Part shown: positions 52,991-61,382 of the stretch, piece after piece
Layout: every line of letters starts with the position of its first letter
Numbering within the stretch: the stretch's first letter is position 1
Origin: Lachnospiraceae bacterium
Lineage (GTDB): Bacteria > Bacillota > Clostridia > Lachnospirales > Lachnospiraceae
NCBI GenBank assembly: GCA_016287675.1
Contig: JAEFAR010000005.1
Location: 1-64,000, forward strand
Direction of reading: 5' to 3'
Length of the DNA: 64,000 nt
The notes under the pieces: model-generated
What the model was told of the DNA's origin: nothing
The model's database searches: none
The model's input: only the letters and a program-made list of their open reading frames with translations
Translations under genes and position numbers: made by a program

Positions 52991-53719
52991 TTATCTTTCA
53001 AGTCTTTGTTTCATCTCATCGTACTTGGCGGAAGTCATGAGTGCCGTTTCTTCCGTGTCTTTAAGCCGTACGGTGTAGGTCCAGCGTCCGTAGACCTCCA
53101 GCTTTTTAACAGCATCCATACGGATAATGTAGGATTTATGGCATCTCATAAATTTCTCGGGATCAAGCCTCTCCTCCAGCGCTCCCAAAGCCTGGGAAGT
53201 AAGGAACACCTCATCCTTGGTGATGATCCTTGTGGAGCTGTCGGCTCTCTCGATCATGATGATATCCTTAAGATCCACCAGATCGATCTCTTCTCTTCCT
53301 TTAATGATCAGCTTTTCATCTCCCGTGGCCTCCGGCTTTTCCTCAGAACTCCGAACTGCGGAAAAATCCTTTATCCTTCTAAGGGTCTTGCCGATCCTTT
53401 CCATATCAAAGGGCTTTACTATGTAGTCAAAAGCATATATTTCAAAGGCATTTGCCATGAACTCGCTGTGAGCGGTGGCAAATACGATCTTCACCTTCGG
53501 ATCCACCTCTGTTATAGCTTTGGCGCAATCCATTCCGCTTTCGCCCTTTAAGTCGATGTCCATGAAGACCACCTCGGGACGAAGTTTCAGAAAATCACTG
53601 ATGGCAGAAGCAAAGTTACCGCATGCGGAAACGACTTTAAAACCTTCGTTCTTCTCAACCATACGTTTTAATATGCTTTGGATCTGTTCTTCATCTTCCA
53701 CGATCATTACTCTAATCAT
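52991..53719 (-). CDS. LytTR-family response regulator (AgrA-like)
   Basis: 242 residues. The receiver domain has IVEDEE, the acceptor Asp in EVVFMDIDLKGESG and the Lys in DYIVKPFD. The C-terminal LytTR DNA-binding domain (about 135-242) includes IIMIERADSSTRIITKDE, the conserved FMRCHKSYIIRMDAVKKLE and TALMTSAKYDEMKQRL. It is the last gene of a four-gene minus-strand run that begins with its likely partner kinase; nfeD and floA lie between the two. No autoinducer peptide gene was found nearby. Confidence 0.9.
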   Translation of the reverse strand: MIRVMIVEDEEQIQSILKRMVEKNEGFKVVSACGNFASAISDFLKLRPEVVFMDIDLKGESGMDCAKAITEVDPKVKIVFATAHSEFMANAFEIYAFDYIVKPFDMERIGKTLRRIKDFSAVRSSEEKPEATGDEKLIIKGREEIDLVDLKDIIMIERADSSTRIITKDEVFLTSQALGALEERLDPEKFMRCHKSYIIRMDAVKKLEVYGRWTYTVRLKDTEETALMTSAKYDEMKQRLER

Positions 53720-53759
53720 GTCTTCGTCCCTTCGGTAAATGTCTCAGATTGTTCCGATC

Positions 53760-54749
53760 TTATTTCTTCTTTGTATCTACGAAATCAGTCACACCGTTTC
53801 CGATATCATTTTTCATCTTTGTATCTGCCTGTACATTCTGAAGCTTGTAGTAGTCAAGAACACCCAGATTGCCGCTTCTCAAAGCCTCTGCCATTGCCTT
53901 GGGCACTTCTGCCTCTGCCTTTACGACTTCGGCCTTCATTTCCTGCTCGAGAGCAACAGCCATTGCCCTTCTTTCCTCGGCCTTTGCCTGAGCGATCTTT
54001 GTGTTTGCCTCGGCCTGAAGACTCTGGAGGTTTGCACCGATGTTCCTTCCGATATCGATGTCTGCAATATCAATGGAAATGATCTCGTAAGCCGTTCCGG
54101 AATCCAGACCCTTTTCAAGGACCACCTTGGAAATGTCGTCGGGATTTTCAAGAACTGAACTGTGAGTTCCCGCAGAACCTACTGTCGTTACGATGCCTTC
54201 ACCGACTCTCGCAAGAACTGTAGCTTCTCCGGCACCACCGATCAGCTGATTGATGTTTGTTCTTACGGTAACACGTGCCTTAACCAAGAGCTCTATACCG
54301 TCCTTCGCAACCGCTGAGATCACAGGTGTTTCGATAACCTTGGGCGTTACGCTCATCTTAACTGCCTCAAAAACATCACGTCCCGCAAGATCGATGGCAG
54401 ATGCCTGTTCGAAAGTTAACTCTATGCCTGCCCTTTCTGCTGCGATCAGTGCGTTGATGACGCTGTCCACATTACCGCCGGCAAGATAGTGGGCTTCCAG
54501 CTCGTTTGTTCTGACCTTAAGGCCTGCCTTTGTCGCCTTGATCATGGGTGCTACGATGAGCGCCGGTCTGACGCGACGGATCTTCATTCCCACAAGTGAG
54601 AAGATGTTGATCTTCACGCCGCTGGCTACTGCCGAGATCCACATTCCCACGGGAATGACAGAGAAGAGCAGAAGTATCAGTACGACGATGACCCCCGCTA
54701 TTACAAAAGGGGCAGCTTCAACTGCAGATAAGAATGCATACGTTTTCAT
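53760..54749 (-). CDS. floA: Flotillin-like protein FloA (YqfA/UPF0365)
   Basis: Organises functional membrane microdomains. 329 residues with one N-terminal membrane segment (about 14-36), an SPFH-type domain ([35 protein letters not shown]...) and the C-terminal Glu-Ala-rich coiled region ([36 protein letters not shown]). The closing [28 protein letters not shown] is typical of the family. Its start codon directly follows the nfeD stop, with GGGAGG overlapping the end of nfeD, so the two are translationally coupled. Confidence 0.94.
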   Translation of the reverse strand: MKTYAFLSAVEAAPFVIAGVIVVLILLLFSVIPVGMWISAVASGVKINIFSLVGMKIRRVRPALIVAPMIKATKAGLKVRTNELEAHYLAGGNVDSVINALIAAERAGIELTFEQASAIDLAGRDVFEAVKMSVTPKVIETPVISAVAKDGIELLVKARVTVRTNINQLIGGAGEATVLARVGEGIVTTVGSAGTHSSVLENPDDISKVVLEKGLDSGTAYEIISIDIADIDIGRNIGANLQSLQAEANTKIAQAKAEERRAMAVALEQEMKAEVVKAEAEVPKAMAEALRSGNLGVLDYYKLQNVQADTKMKNDIGNGVTDFVDTKKK

Positions 54750-55232
54750 TTAATTTTCCTCCCTTACCATTACTTTGTTATTTTTGATCTCTGTTATTTC
54801 AAGCCTGCTTCCCTTCACGATGAACTCACCGCTTGAAAGGATGTCAAGCTTTACTCCGTTAAATTCGCCCTTTCCTGAGGGTCTCAGGTCCGTGATGGCC
54901 TCCCCCTTCTGGCCGATAAGGTACTCCATGTCCTTACCTTCGATGAAAAGATCTTTTCCGCTCAGGTCCGTGTCCAGTTTGATCGGGGATTTAACCTTCT
55001 TTGAATTAAAGACTATGATACTGATCACCAGCATCACGGCGATCACGACAATGGTGATCACTCCCACCATTATCCTTTCCCCCGCGCTCCTGCCCGTAAG
55101 GAAAACTCCCACTGCGGAACAGATGACGCCTGCAATTCCCGGAAATCCGAATCCGGGCATATAGAACTCGATCCCGATCAGGATCACACCTATGATCAGA
55201 ACCACAATTCCAAGGATCTGTATTGGTTCCAT
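54750..55232 (-). CDS. NfeD-family membrane protein (short form)
   Basis: 160 residues from the ATG at 55232, which has AAAGGAG at good spacing. Three or so membrane helices (about 6-24, 28-46, 55-75) are followed by a C-terminal OB-fold: SGKDLFIEGKDMEYLIGQKGEAITDLRPSGKGEFNGVKLDILSSGEFIVKGSRLEITEIKNNKVMV. The protease domain of long NfeD proteins is absent. NfeD and flotillins are obligate genomic neighbours and thought to act in the same membrane platform. It starts one base after the kinase gene ends. Confidence 0.88.
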   Translation of the reverse strand: MEPIQILGIVVLIIGVILIGIEFYMPGFGFPGIAGVICSAVGVFLTGRSAGERIMVGVITIVVIAVMLVISIIVFNSKKVKSPIKLDTDLSGKDLFIEGKDMEYLIGQKGEAITDLRPSGKGEFNGVKLDILSSGEFIVKGSRLEITEIKNNKVMVREEN

Positions 55233-55233
55233 T

Positions 55234-55971
55234 TTACACTCCTTTCTCAAACTCCACCGTAAAAACGGTTTCCTCTTCGTTTGATCTCAGCTTTATCCTG
55301 CCTTTGTTTGCATATAATGAGTCGGCCACGATGGCAAGTCCCATTCCGTGTCCTTCCTCTTTCTTGGTGGAAAAACCTTTTTTGAAAATGTTTTCCTGCA
55401 TTTCCTTAGGGATAGCAGGACCGTTATTGGAAATCTCAAAAAGGTATCTGTCGGGTGTCTCCGTAATGTTTACTCCGATGCTCCTCTGTTCCCTGTCCGA
55501 TTCTTCCAAAGCTCTCATGGCATTATCCAGAATGTTTGAAAGTATCTTGCAAAGCTCCCAGTCTTCGATGGAAAGATGTTTAAGATCCGATTTCACTTCA
55601 GCAACAAGATCCACCTTTGCTCTTTCAGCCTCCGCCATTTTCGCCGCCAGAAGCGCATTCAGCGCCGGCTTTGAAGTCTTTATGGCTTTCCCGGTCTTCA
55701 GAAGCTCTTTGTAAACTTTACGAAGGTAGGAATTCATCTCATCATATTCTTCCAGCTCCATCAGGCCATAGATCACCTGCAGATGATTCAGATAGTCATG
55801 CCTGTCCATCCTCAGTTTGTCATTCAGCAGGCTCAGATTTTCAAGGCTCTCCATAAGGCTGTCGTTTCTTTTAGCCTGTTTTTGGGAGCTGCGAGCCAGT
55901 AATGCTGCGGAAATTGCCAGGATGACGGCCAGGACTGCCGTAATGATCAGATAGATTTCGCTGTTACCCAC
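55234..55971 (-). CDS. Sensor histidine kinase, Spo0B-like/GHKL type
   Basis: 245 residues from a GTG at 55971, nine bases after GGAGG; an in-frame ATG at 56004 falls upstream of or within the promoter and is less likely. A single N-terminal membrane helix (about 6-26) and a short coiled segment precede the H box MDRHDYLNHLQVIYGLMELEEYDEMNSYL, typical of Spo0B-alpha/AgrC/DcuS-type kinases. A GHKL ATPase with NILDNAMRALEE, FEISNNGPAIP and GHGMGLAIVADSL follows. There is no extracellular sensor, so the signal may be membrane state or a partner protein, possibly FloA/NfeD, which lie in the same operon. Confidence 0.85.
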   Translation of the reverse strand: MGNSEIYLIITAVLAVILAISAALLARSSQKQAKRNDSLMESLENLSLLNDKLRMDRHDYLNHLQVIYGLMELEEYDEMNSYLRKVYKELLKTGKAIKTSKPALNALLAAKMAEAERAKVDLVAEVKSDLKHLSIEDWELCKILSNILDNAMRALEESDREQRSIGVNITETPDRYLFEISNNGPAIPKEMQENIFKKGFSTKKEEGHGMGLAIVADSLYANKGRIKLRSNEEETVFTVEFEKGV

Positions 55972-56073
55972 GCTTTTTTCCTCCACAATGCGAGTGTACC
56001 ACATTCCATATTTTTAACAACCTCTGTTCTCTCAATTATACAGTTTTGAGATTGAAATGTCATTATAGGCACC

Positions 56074-56099
56074 AAAAAAGCCGACATTTCTGCCGGCTT
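56074..56099 (-). terminator. Terminator of the PadR-DUF1700-DUF4097 operon
   Basis: On the minus strand AAGCCG pairs with CGGCTT across a short loop, followed by TTTTTT, 11 bases past the DUF4097 stop codon. Confidence 0.85.
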
Positions 56100-56109
56100 G
56101 TATTTTTCC

Positions 56110-57204
56110 TTACTTTTCAAACGAAACTCTTATGCTTCCGCTGGTAGTGGTGATGTCCAGTGTCTTTTCCCCGCTTCTTGTATTGGGAAGATTTGAGGAT
56201 CCCGAACCGGTCTCGGTAATGATCGAAAAATCATCTTCACTTCCCCTGATGTTTCCTCTGACGGTTCCGCTGGTTGCATGGAATTCGCCGGACTTACCGA
56301 TCTCAAGCCCGCTGAATTTGAGCGATCCTGATGTGGCTTCTCCGTAGATCAGATCAGCCTTTACATTTGTGTAATCATGTCCCCCGGAGCTGTTCTTCGC
56401 AACGATCTTTTCTGCCTGAGAATCCTCAAGACGGATCGATCCGCTGGAATTGGAGAGCTCTATGTTCCTGACGGCAGTCAGGTCATAGCATCTGATGGAC
56501 CCCGAAGTCGCTGTAACCTTAATATTTTTTGCTTCCGCCTCCTTCAGCTCATTGCTTCCGGAGCTGCTTCCGCTGCTCAGATCCTTGCACTTAACGGAAT
56601 TTGCTTTTATGCTTCCCGAAGTCGTTTTGATCTTTGCATCTCCTGCGACTTCAACAGTATTGACTCTGACGGAACCGCTGCTTGCTGAGACCGTCAGCTC
56701 TTCAGCCCTTATGTCTTCAACCTTTAAAGACCCGGAGGTAGCTTCGACCGTCACACTCGTTCCGTCCAGTCCCGTCACTTCGGCTCCTCCGCTGCTGCAT
56801 GTACAGTTCACGGGGCCGCAAAAATCTTCGGGAAGGATGATCTCAGTAACATATTGCGTAAAATCCACGTTAAAAAACGCAAATTCGATTATATTTTTCT
56901 CTTTCCTTGTAAAAGTCAGATTCCCGTCTTTTTCTTTGATGATCACTTCTTCTCTGTCTTCATCGACATAGTATCTGATCTCCGGAGTCTTGACATCGCC
57001 CCTCTTTATCACTGCTTTGACACTTGTTTCGTTAACCGTAAGGCTGTTGATCTTGTCTGAGCATGTGTAATTCTTCTCAGTTCTCATACCAAACCCCTTT
57101 CCATTTGTTCTTTTGGCATCTTTTCTCACAAGCGAAAAACCGATGCAGGTAAACAGGATCCCCGCAAGGCATATGCTTAAAGCAATTATAGCAGATTTTT
57201 TCAT
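56110..57204 (-). CDS. DUF4097 beta-strand repeat protein
   Basis: 364 residues. An N-terminal signal anchor (about 5-25) is followed by a right-handed repeat of about 20-residue strands rich in SGS/SGSIR turns (ATSGSLKVEDIRAEELTVSASSGSVRVN..., TTSGSIKANSVKCKDLSSGSSSGS). This is the DUF4097 'adhesin-like' fold usually found with PadR and DUF1700 genes. It is likely displayed outside the membrane. Function in these modules is not established; a role in envelope stress response has been suggested for relatives. Confidence 0.85.
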   Translation of the reverse strand: MKKSAIIALSICLAGILFTCIGFSLVRKDAKRTNGKGFGMRTEKNYTCSDKINSLTVNETSVKAVIKRGDVKTPEIRYYVDEDREEVIIKEKDGNLTFTRKEKNIIEFAFFNVDFTQYVTEIILPEDFCGPVNCTCSSGGAEVTGLDGTSVTVEATSGSLKVEDIRAEELTVSASSGSVRVNTVEVAGDAKIKTTSGSIKANSVKCKDLSSGSSSGSNELKEAEAKNIKVTATSGSIRCYDLTAVRNIELSNSSGSIRLEDSQAEKIVAKNSSGGHDYTNVKADLIYGEATSGSLKFSGLEIGKSGEFHATSGTVRGNIRGSEDDFSIITETGSGSSNLPNTRSGEKTLDITTTSGSIRVSFEK

Positions 57205-57221
57205 ATCTATCCCTTCCTTTT

Positions 57222-57830
57222 TTATTTAAATAAAGTTTTTTTAAGTCCAACAAGCATTTTTGCAAACACTGTTCCCGTTTCCTTGAAAAACAGGAGACAG
57301 GGTTTATAAAGCAGAAATGACAAACTACCAAGAATCATTGCTCCTCCTAAGCAGATCATCATCGTTGAAAAGGGTGCAAACCCTAACAGTACTCCCGCTG
57401 CTCCCACGAGACATGCCAGAGTTGTCAGCGGGAATACCAGCAGCACAAGTGCGATGGTCAGCACGATAATCCAGTAAACAAGGCATATGACCATAAAGCA
57501 GACTGCTATCACCGCAGCAATGGGAAGCCAGATCGGAAATCCCAGCACCGCAAGAACTATCCAGATCGCGCCTTTTCCGTTGCTCTCAGCCTTTGCCTTA
57601 CTCTGTTGTACTCTTTCCTTTACCAATGTGGTCACGGGCTTTTCCCAAACCACTTCCTTAACGATGTCCTGAATGGATCCCAGGGATGCGGTGGCTTCCT
57701 CTTCCGTCATTCCGTCCTCCATCCTGTCACAGATCATTTCATCGTAGAACTGAAGCATGTTTTCCACATTGCCAAGGTTTTGCTTTTCAAGCTCTGTTTT
57801 TAAAGTGCTCAAAAATTCTTCCTTACTCAT
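57222..57830 (-). CDS. DUF1700 family membrane protein
   Basis: 202 residues. An N-terminal soluble three-helix module (MSKEEFLSTLKTELEKQNLGNVENMLQFYDEMICDRMEDGMTEEEATASLGSIQDIVKEV), typical of DUF1700, is followed by about four membrane helices (about 87-180). It overlaps the PadR gene by eight bases and precedes DUF4097 by 17, so all three are made together. The N-terminal helices often interact with regulators, but here this is conjecture. Confidence 0.88.
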   Translation of the reverse strand: MSKEEFLSTLKTELEKQNLGNVENMLQFYDEMICDRMEDGMTEEEATASLGSIQDIVKEVVWEKPVTTLVKERVQQSKAKAESNGKGAIWIVLAVLGFPIWLPIAAVIAVCFMVICLVYWIIVLTIALVLLVFPLTTLACLVGAAGVLLGFAPFSTMMICLGGAMILGSLSFLLYKPCLLFFKETGTVFAKMLVGLKKTLFK

Positions 57831-58146
57831 TTTTTTCTTCCCTCTCTTTAACTATAAACTGATAGATCTTCACTATTTCCGCCCACTCTTCAAGCATCTC
57901 CGTGATCTTTTCACGGCCCTTGTCGGTGATCCGGTAGTACTTTCGAAGCCGTCCGTTGTGCTCCATACTGAAGACTTCCAAAAGCTCCGTCTGTTCCAGC
58001 CTTCGCAAAATGGGATACATGGTGGATTCACTGATCTCGATAAAATCATTTACATCTTTGACCAGCTGATAACCATAGGACTCTCCCTTTTCCAATACTG
58101 CCAGAACGCAGGCTTCCAAAATGCCACGTCTAAACTGGGATTCCAT
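57823..58146 (-). CDS. PadR-family transcriptional repressor
   Basis: 107 residues of PadR-type winged helix: RRGILEACVLAVLEKGESYGYQLVKDVNDFIEISESTMYPILRRLEQTELLEVFSMEHNGRLRKYYRITDKGREKI, with the SxSTxYPxLxRLE recognition helix. A short C-terminal helix provides dimerisation. GGAGATCT precedes the start. A perfect 11-base inverted repeat overlapping the promoter spacer at 58201-58229 is the likely autoregulatory operator. Confidence 0.93.
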   Translation of the reverse strand: MESQFRRGILEACVLAVLEKGESYGYQLVKDVNDFIEISESTMYPILRRLEQTELLEVFSMEHNGRLRKYYRITDKGREKITEMLEEWAEIVKIYQFIVKEREEKNE

Positions 58147-58200
58147 TCAGATCTCCTTTCCCTGATTTTGGGTAATTTACTTGCTAAATACCCTTTGTTG

Positions 58201-58235
58201 CATCATACTATACACCGCATAGTATGATGTGTCAA
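58201..58235 (-). promoter_or_regulatory. PadR operon promoter with overlapping operator
   Basis: Minus-strand TTGACA (58230-58235) and TATAGT (58207-58212) are 17 bases apart. The perfect inverted repeat CATCATACTAT/ATAGTATGATG (58201-58211 with 58219-58229, seven-base spacer) covers the whole spacer and -10 box, so a bound dimer would block RNA polymerase. Confidence 0.88.
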
Positions 58236-58280
58236 GAGGTATTTTTAAAAAATAGGCACCATAACCCTAAAGCTTCAAAA

Positions 58281-58318
58281 AATACCGCCTCATCACAACT
58301 CGTGCGATAAGGCGGCAT
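58281..58318 (-). terminator. Terminator of the FMN/oxidoreductase operon
   Basis: Stem CCGCCT/AGGCGG with extra ATC/GAT pairing across one mismatch. On the minus strand it is followed by TATTTTTT, 18 bases past the oxidoreductase stop codon. Confidence 0.8.
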
Positions 58319-58335
58319 TTATTTTTCTTATATGA

Positions 58336-58962
58336 TCAAATGAAATTCGTCCAGAGGTGCTCTTCTTTTTCGGGCACTCCGATCTCTTTCTTGCCCAGCT
58401 CTATGCTCTTCATCAGGAAGATCATGTTTCTTGCGAGAACACGCATTACCTGCCTGCCCTCCAGATCCTGTTCGGCTTCCCCGGCACTTCCGCCGTGAAT
58501 GTTGTTCCAGTACTGACTCGAAGCTACCGCCATGTTGGATATGGTAAAAAACTTGTTCAGTTCATCGAAAGTGGCCGTTGTTCCGGAACGTCTTGCACAG
58601 GCAACAGAAGCGCCCACCTTAAAACTCTTATCAAAATCCGTGCTGTAAAACAGTCTCTGCAAAGCTGACATCAAAGTTCCGTTGGCGGATCCGTAGTAAA
58701 CAGGCGATCCGATAACAAGTCCGTCCGCCTTCTCAAATTTCTGTGCCAGCTCATTTACAATATCGTTAAAAACACATTTTCCTGTTTTACTACAGGAATT
58801 GCAGGCTATGCATCCTCTGATGTCTTCTCTTCCGATAAGGATGTCTTCGTACTCCACACCGTTCTCTTCAAACACTTTCTCCATCTCACGGAAAGCCAGT
58901 GCCACATTTCCGTCTTTTCTGGGGCTGCCGTTTAGCATCAAAACTTTAAACTTCTTTTCCAT
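58336..58962 (-). CDS. Flavodoxin-fold NAD(P)H-dependent FMN oxidoreductase
   Basis: 208 residues of the NADPH-dependent FMN reductase/iron-sulfur flavoprotein type. MLNGSPRKDGNVALAF is the FMN phosphate loop, CIACNSCSKTGKCVFND holds three Cys residues in a CxxCxxxxxC-like spacing, and VIGSPVYYGSANGTLMSALQRLFY binds the flavin ring. The Cys cluster resembles iron-sulfur flavoproteins but is also common in clostridial NADPH oxidoreductases of this size, so cluster content is uncertain. Co-transcribed with the upstream PNPOx-like gene. Confidence 0.88.
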   Translation of the reverse strand: MEKKFKVLMLNGSPRKDGNVALAFREMEKVFEENGVEYEDILIGREDIRGCIACNSCSKTGKCVFNDIVNELAQKFEKADGLVIGSPVYYGSANGTLMSALQRLFYSTDFDKSFKVGASVACARRSGTTATFDELNKFFTISNMAVASSQYWNNIHGGSAGEAEQDLEGRQVMRVLARNMIFLMKSIELGKKEIGVPEKEEHLWTNFI

Positions 58963-58983
58963 GGTTGAACCTCCTGAAGCTCC

Positions 58984-59103
58984 TTAAACTTCCTTCGCTG
59001 CGACCAGCTCTTCCACCTGTTTCTTTTTCTGGAACAGCACGCAGCCGCCTTTAAAAAGAAAAGTGATATCGGTTGTAAACACCGCAACGGGATGCGTCCT
59101 TAC
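58984..59103 (-). CDS. Possible short coding remnant between two operon genes
   Basis: The frame ending at 58984 reads VRTHPVAVFTTDITFLFKGG, then CVLFQKKKQVEELVAAKEV, with codon use like its neighbours. There is no clear ATG; a GTG at 59082 has no good ribosome site. It could be a small protein coupled to the end of the PNPOx-like gene, or the C-terminal remnant of a lost gene. Not recognised. Confidence 0.3.
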   Translation of the reverse strand, partial: VRTHPVAVFTTDITFLFKGGCVLFQKKKQVEELVAAKEV

Positions 59104-59576
59104 GCCTCGTTTACAAGTTTTCCCGTCATGTGTTCGACAGTGAGTTCCAGACATTGTACGTGGATCAGCGAACCTTTGAGCTCCTGCCTCAGGTACTCCT
59201 CGTCATCCGTAAATCTTCTGCACAGTTCCGAACAGATCTCAATTGTCTTTTCCTCATCTTCCACGAGCTTTATGCGGCCGAAGATCACAACACTGTTGAT
59301 GTTCAGCGACCAGTGCCCATCCTTTCGGTAACCTTCGTCGTACACGCAAAAGCTCACCTTGTCGCATCTTTTTATCGCATCGATCTTGTGTCCCACCTTT
59401 GCGCCGTGAAAATAGATCTTTCCGTCAGCTTCGCAGTACCAGTGATTCATGGGTATTCCATAGGGATAACCGTCGTCCCCCAGGACCGAAAGCACGCCCC
59501 GCTTCTGTGTCTTCAGGATCTCTATGCATTCCTCTTCGCTGATCTGCTGTTTGTATCTTCTCATTTCTCTGAACAT
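59100..59576 (-). CDS. Pyridoxamine 5'-phosphate oxidase-like FMN-binding protein
   Basis: 158 residues from the ATG at 59576, preceded by GGAGGTGGG; the longer frame would include the promoter. The split-barrel FMN-binding fold is recognised from MRRYKQQISEEECIEILKTQKRGVLSVLGDDGYPYGIPMNHWYCEADGKIYFHGAKVGHKIDAIKRCDKVSFCVYDEGY. This resembles the nitroimidazole-resistance/flavin reductase-like branch of the PNPOx superfamily rather than true PdxH. Likely acts in redox or flavin handling together with the downstream oxidoreductase. Confidence 0.85.
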   Translation of the reverse strand: MFREMRRYKQQISEEECIEILKTQKRGVLSVLGDDGYPYGIPMNHWYCEADGKIYFHGAKVGHKIDAIKRCDKVSFCVYDEGYRKDGHWSLNINSVVIFGRIKLVEDEEKTIEICSELCRRFTDDEEYLRQELKGSLIHVQCLELTVEHMTGKLVNEA

Positions 59577-59628
59577 ATGCCCACCTCCTTGTAATCTGTA
59601 ACTGCACGATCGATCTGTTTTTGAGATC

Positions 59629-59657
59629 ATTCTACCCTTCGGACAAAGCCGTGTCAA
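59629..59657 (-). promoter_or_regulatory. Promoter of the PNPOx-like/oxidoreductase operon
   Basis: Minus-strand TTGACA (59652-59657) and TAGAAT (59629-59634), 17-base spacing; the -35 box abuts the stop codon of the preceding GH20 gene. Confidence 0.8.
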
Positions 59658-61364
59658 TCAATTCCCGAGCATATCCTCCGCCCGCCTCAAAACATCGTGC
59701 ACTTTTTCGATATCCGACGGTTTCGAATTCCTCAAAAAATTGGTCTTGTACCTGTTAAACCAGTCTTCGATGCGGGCATTAAGCCCTTCCTTTTCTTCGT
59801 TACGGCACAAAGACGTCATGACGCGGTTCACGATCCATATGCCTTCCGCTGCGTTATCCAGGATCTCCGTCAGCTCTTCGCCAAGGATTTCGGGATTATT
59901 TACGATCTTCTTTCTCAATTCGTTCAGATCCTTTTCCTTTTCGGCGGGATCTTTTCCTTCGAGCTCCCCCGAAAGTTCCGAGAGACGTCTTTCATATTCT
60001 GCGAAATCCCCTGCAGTCGCACACTTTGCATAGGTGTCGATCAGGCGCACGAATGTTCCCCAGTCAAAGACCTCGCACCCGGAGATCCCGTCCTGTATCG
60101 AAACCGCCGTCAGGGTTTCATCGCCGTATTCGACAAGAGAAATGTCTTCCGACATAGACTTAAGATCGCGCTTGATCTCCTCTTTGTTCCACGCCATGGC
60201 AGCTCCGAAGATCATACCCGGGATAGAAAGGAAGGGATGGTTTATATGCCCGTAATCGCCCCAGTCCGTGACCATGATCCCGCTGACTCCGTGTTTGTGC
60301 CCGAAGCCGCACATCAACGCGATGTTTACGAAGCTGTCCCCGATCCTGTTTACAAAATGATTCCAGCCCGAAACCCCCGGGCAAACGTATTGTTCTATGC
60401 CGTTTTCCGCAAGAGCCTTTATGTACGTGTCCTTCTCGTTCGTACCGTATCCCCAGGACAGGCAGACCGTGTTCTCCGGGAGAAGTTTAAACAGCTCCGT
60501 GTCGCCCGCGATCACGTCTCCCCAGATCATGGGCGTTCTCCCGCTCTCCTTGACGAAATCGCACAGCTTTTTAACGTATTCCGTGTAAACTTCCTTCTTC
60601 GTCTTCGTTTCAAGCAAAAAACGGGATTTTCCTTCGCAGAGGTCGAATGTTTCGTCGCAGCAGATGTTCACCTTTTTCGATGCAAACAAAGGCATATATT
60701 CCGCGAGCATCTCTTCGATCAGTTCCACAGCCCCCGCCTCGCTCACAGCTATGGTGTGATGGCCCATCCTGTCGAAAAACGAAAAATCGCTCCTGTCTTC
60801 TCCGAGCTCACAGAAGCGCCTGTATTTTTCCGTCCTCAAAAGCTTGTAGAGATGTCCGAAGCAGGAGAGGGAGGGGATCAATTCTATGCCCTTTGAAGCG
60901 CAGTATGCGTCCAGTTCCCTTATGTCTTCCGCCGTAAAACAGCTTTCGTCCTCCCAAAGCTCGGGCACGCACTTAAAGGCAAATGTATGCTCGATGTAGA
61001 TCTGTAATTCATTGTATCTGTAAAAGGCGAGCTTATCCACAAACCTCTTAAGCTCCGACATGTGCATGACCCTGCCTCTGGTCTGATCCAGATAGTAGGC
61101 TCTGTGCTTTATGTCAGGGCAGTCGTGTATCGTGACGACAGGAAGTCTTCCCTCGTTTTGATCCTTTAATTGTTTGATGAGCGCCTCAGCGTACAAAGTC
61201 CCGCGCAAACCGCCGGAAACCACCTTCACGCTGTCTTTTTTTGCATCTATCTTAAATTCTTCTTCTCCCAGTCCGCTGTCTTTTATAAACTCAACATCAT
61301 TCGAAGCAATGCCGTCTCCGAGGCTCATTTCCTTCGGTGTGGGGATCAATCTGAACCTTTTCAT
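59658..61364 (-). CDS. Beta-N-acetylhexosaminidase-like glycosidase, GH20
   Basis: 568 residues from the ATG at 61364. An N-terminal GH20b-like alpha/beta domain (about 1-90; LIPTPKEMSLGDG...GGLRGTLYAEALIKQLKD) precedes the TIM barrel. The catalytic Asp-Glu pair is in VNICCDETFDL (about residues 236-237), and VCLSWGYG and MVTDWGDYGH are later active-site strands. No signal peptide, so it is intracellular. It likely trims N-acetylglucosamine or N-acetylgalactosamine from imported oligosaccharides. No transporter genes adjoin it. Confidence 0.85.
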   Translation of the reverse strand: MKRFRLIPTPKEMSLGDGIASNDVEFIKDSGLGEEEFKIDAKKDSVKVVSGGLRGTLYAEALIKQLKDQNEGRLPVVTIHDCPDIKHRAYYLDQTRGRVMHMSELKRFVDKLAFYRYNELQIYIEHTFAFKCVPELWEDESCFTAEDIRELDAYCASKGIELIPSLSCFGHLYKLLRTEKYRRFCELGEDRSDFSFFDRMGHHTIAVSEAGAVELIEEMLAEYMPLFASKKVNICCDETFDLCEGKSRFLLETKTKKEVYTEYVKKLCDFVKESGRTPMIWGDVIAGDTELFKLLPENTVCLSWGYGTNEKDTYIKALAENGIEQYVCPGVSGWNHFVNRIGDSFVNIALMCGFGHKHGVSGIMVTDWGDYGHINHPFLSIPGMIFGAAMAWNKEEIKRDLKSMSEDISLVEYGDETLTAVSIQDGISGCEVFDWGTFVRLIDTYAKCATAGDFAEYERRLSELSGELEGKDPAEKEKDLNELRKKIVNNPEILGEELTEILDNAAEGIWIVNRVMTSLCRNEEKEGLNARIEDWFNRYKTNFLRNSKPSDIEKVHDVLRRAEDMLGN

Positions 61365-61382
61365 CTTACCGCCTTTCCGCAA

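Noticed and set aside
53739-54158. Long frames opposite floA and other minus-strand genes
   Set aside because: They lie antisense to strongly supported genes and lack ribosome sites, family motifs and independent promoters.
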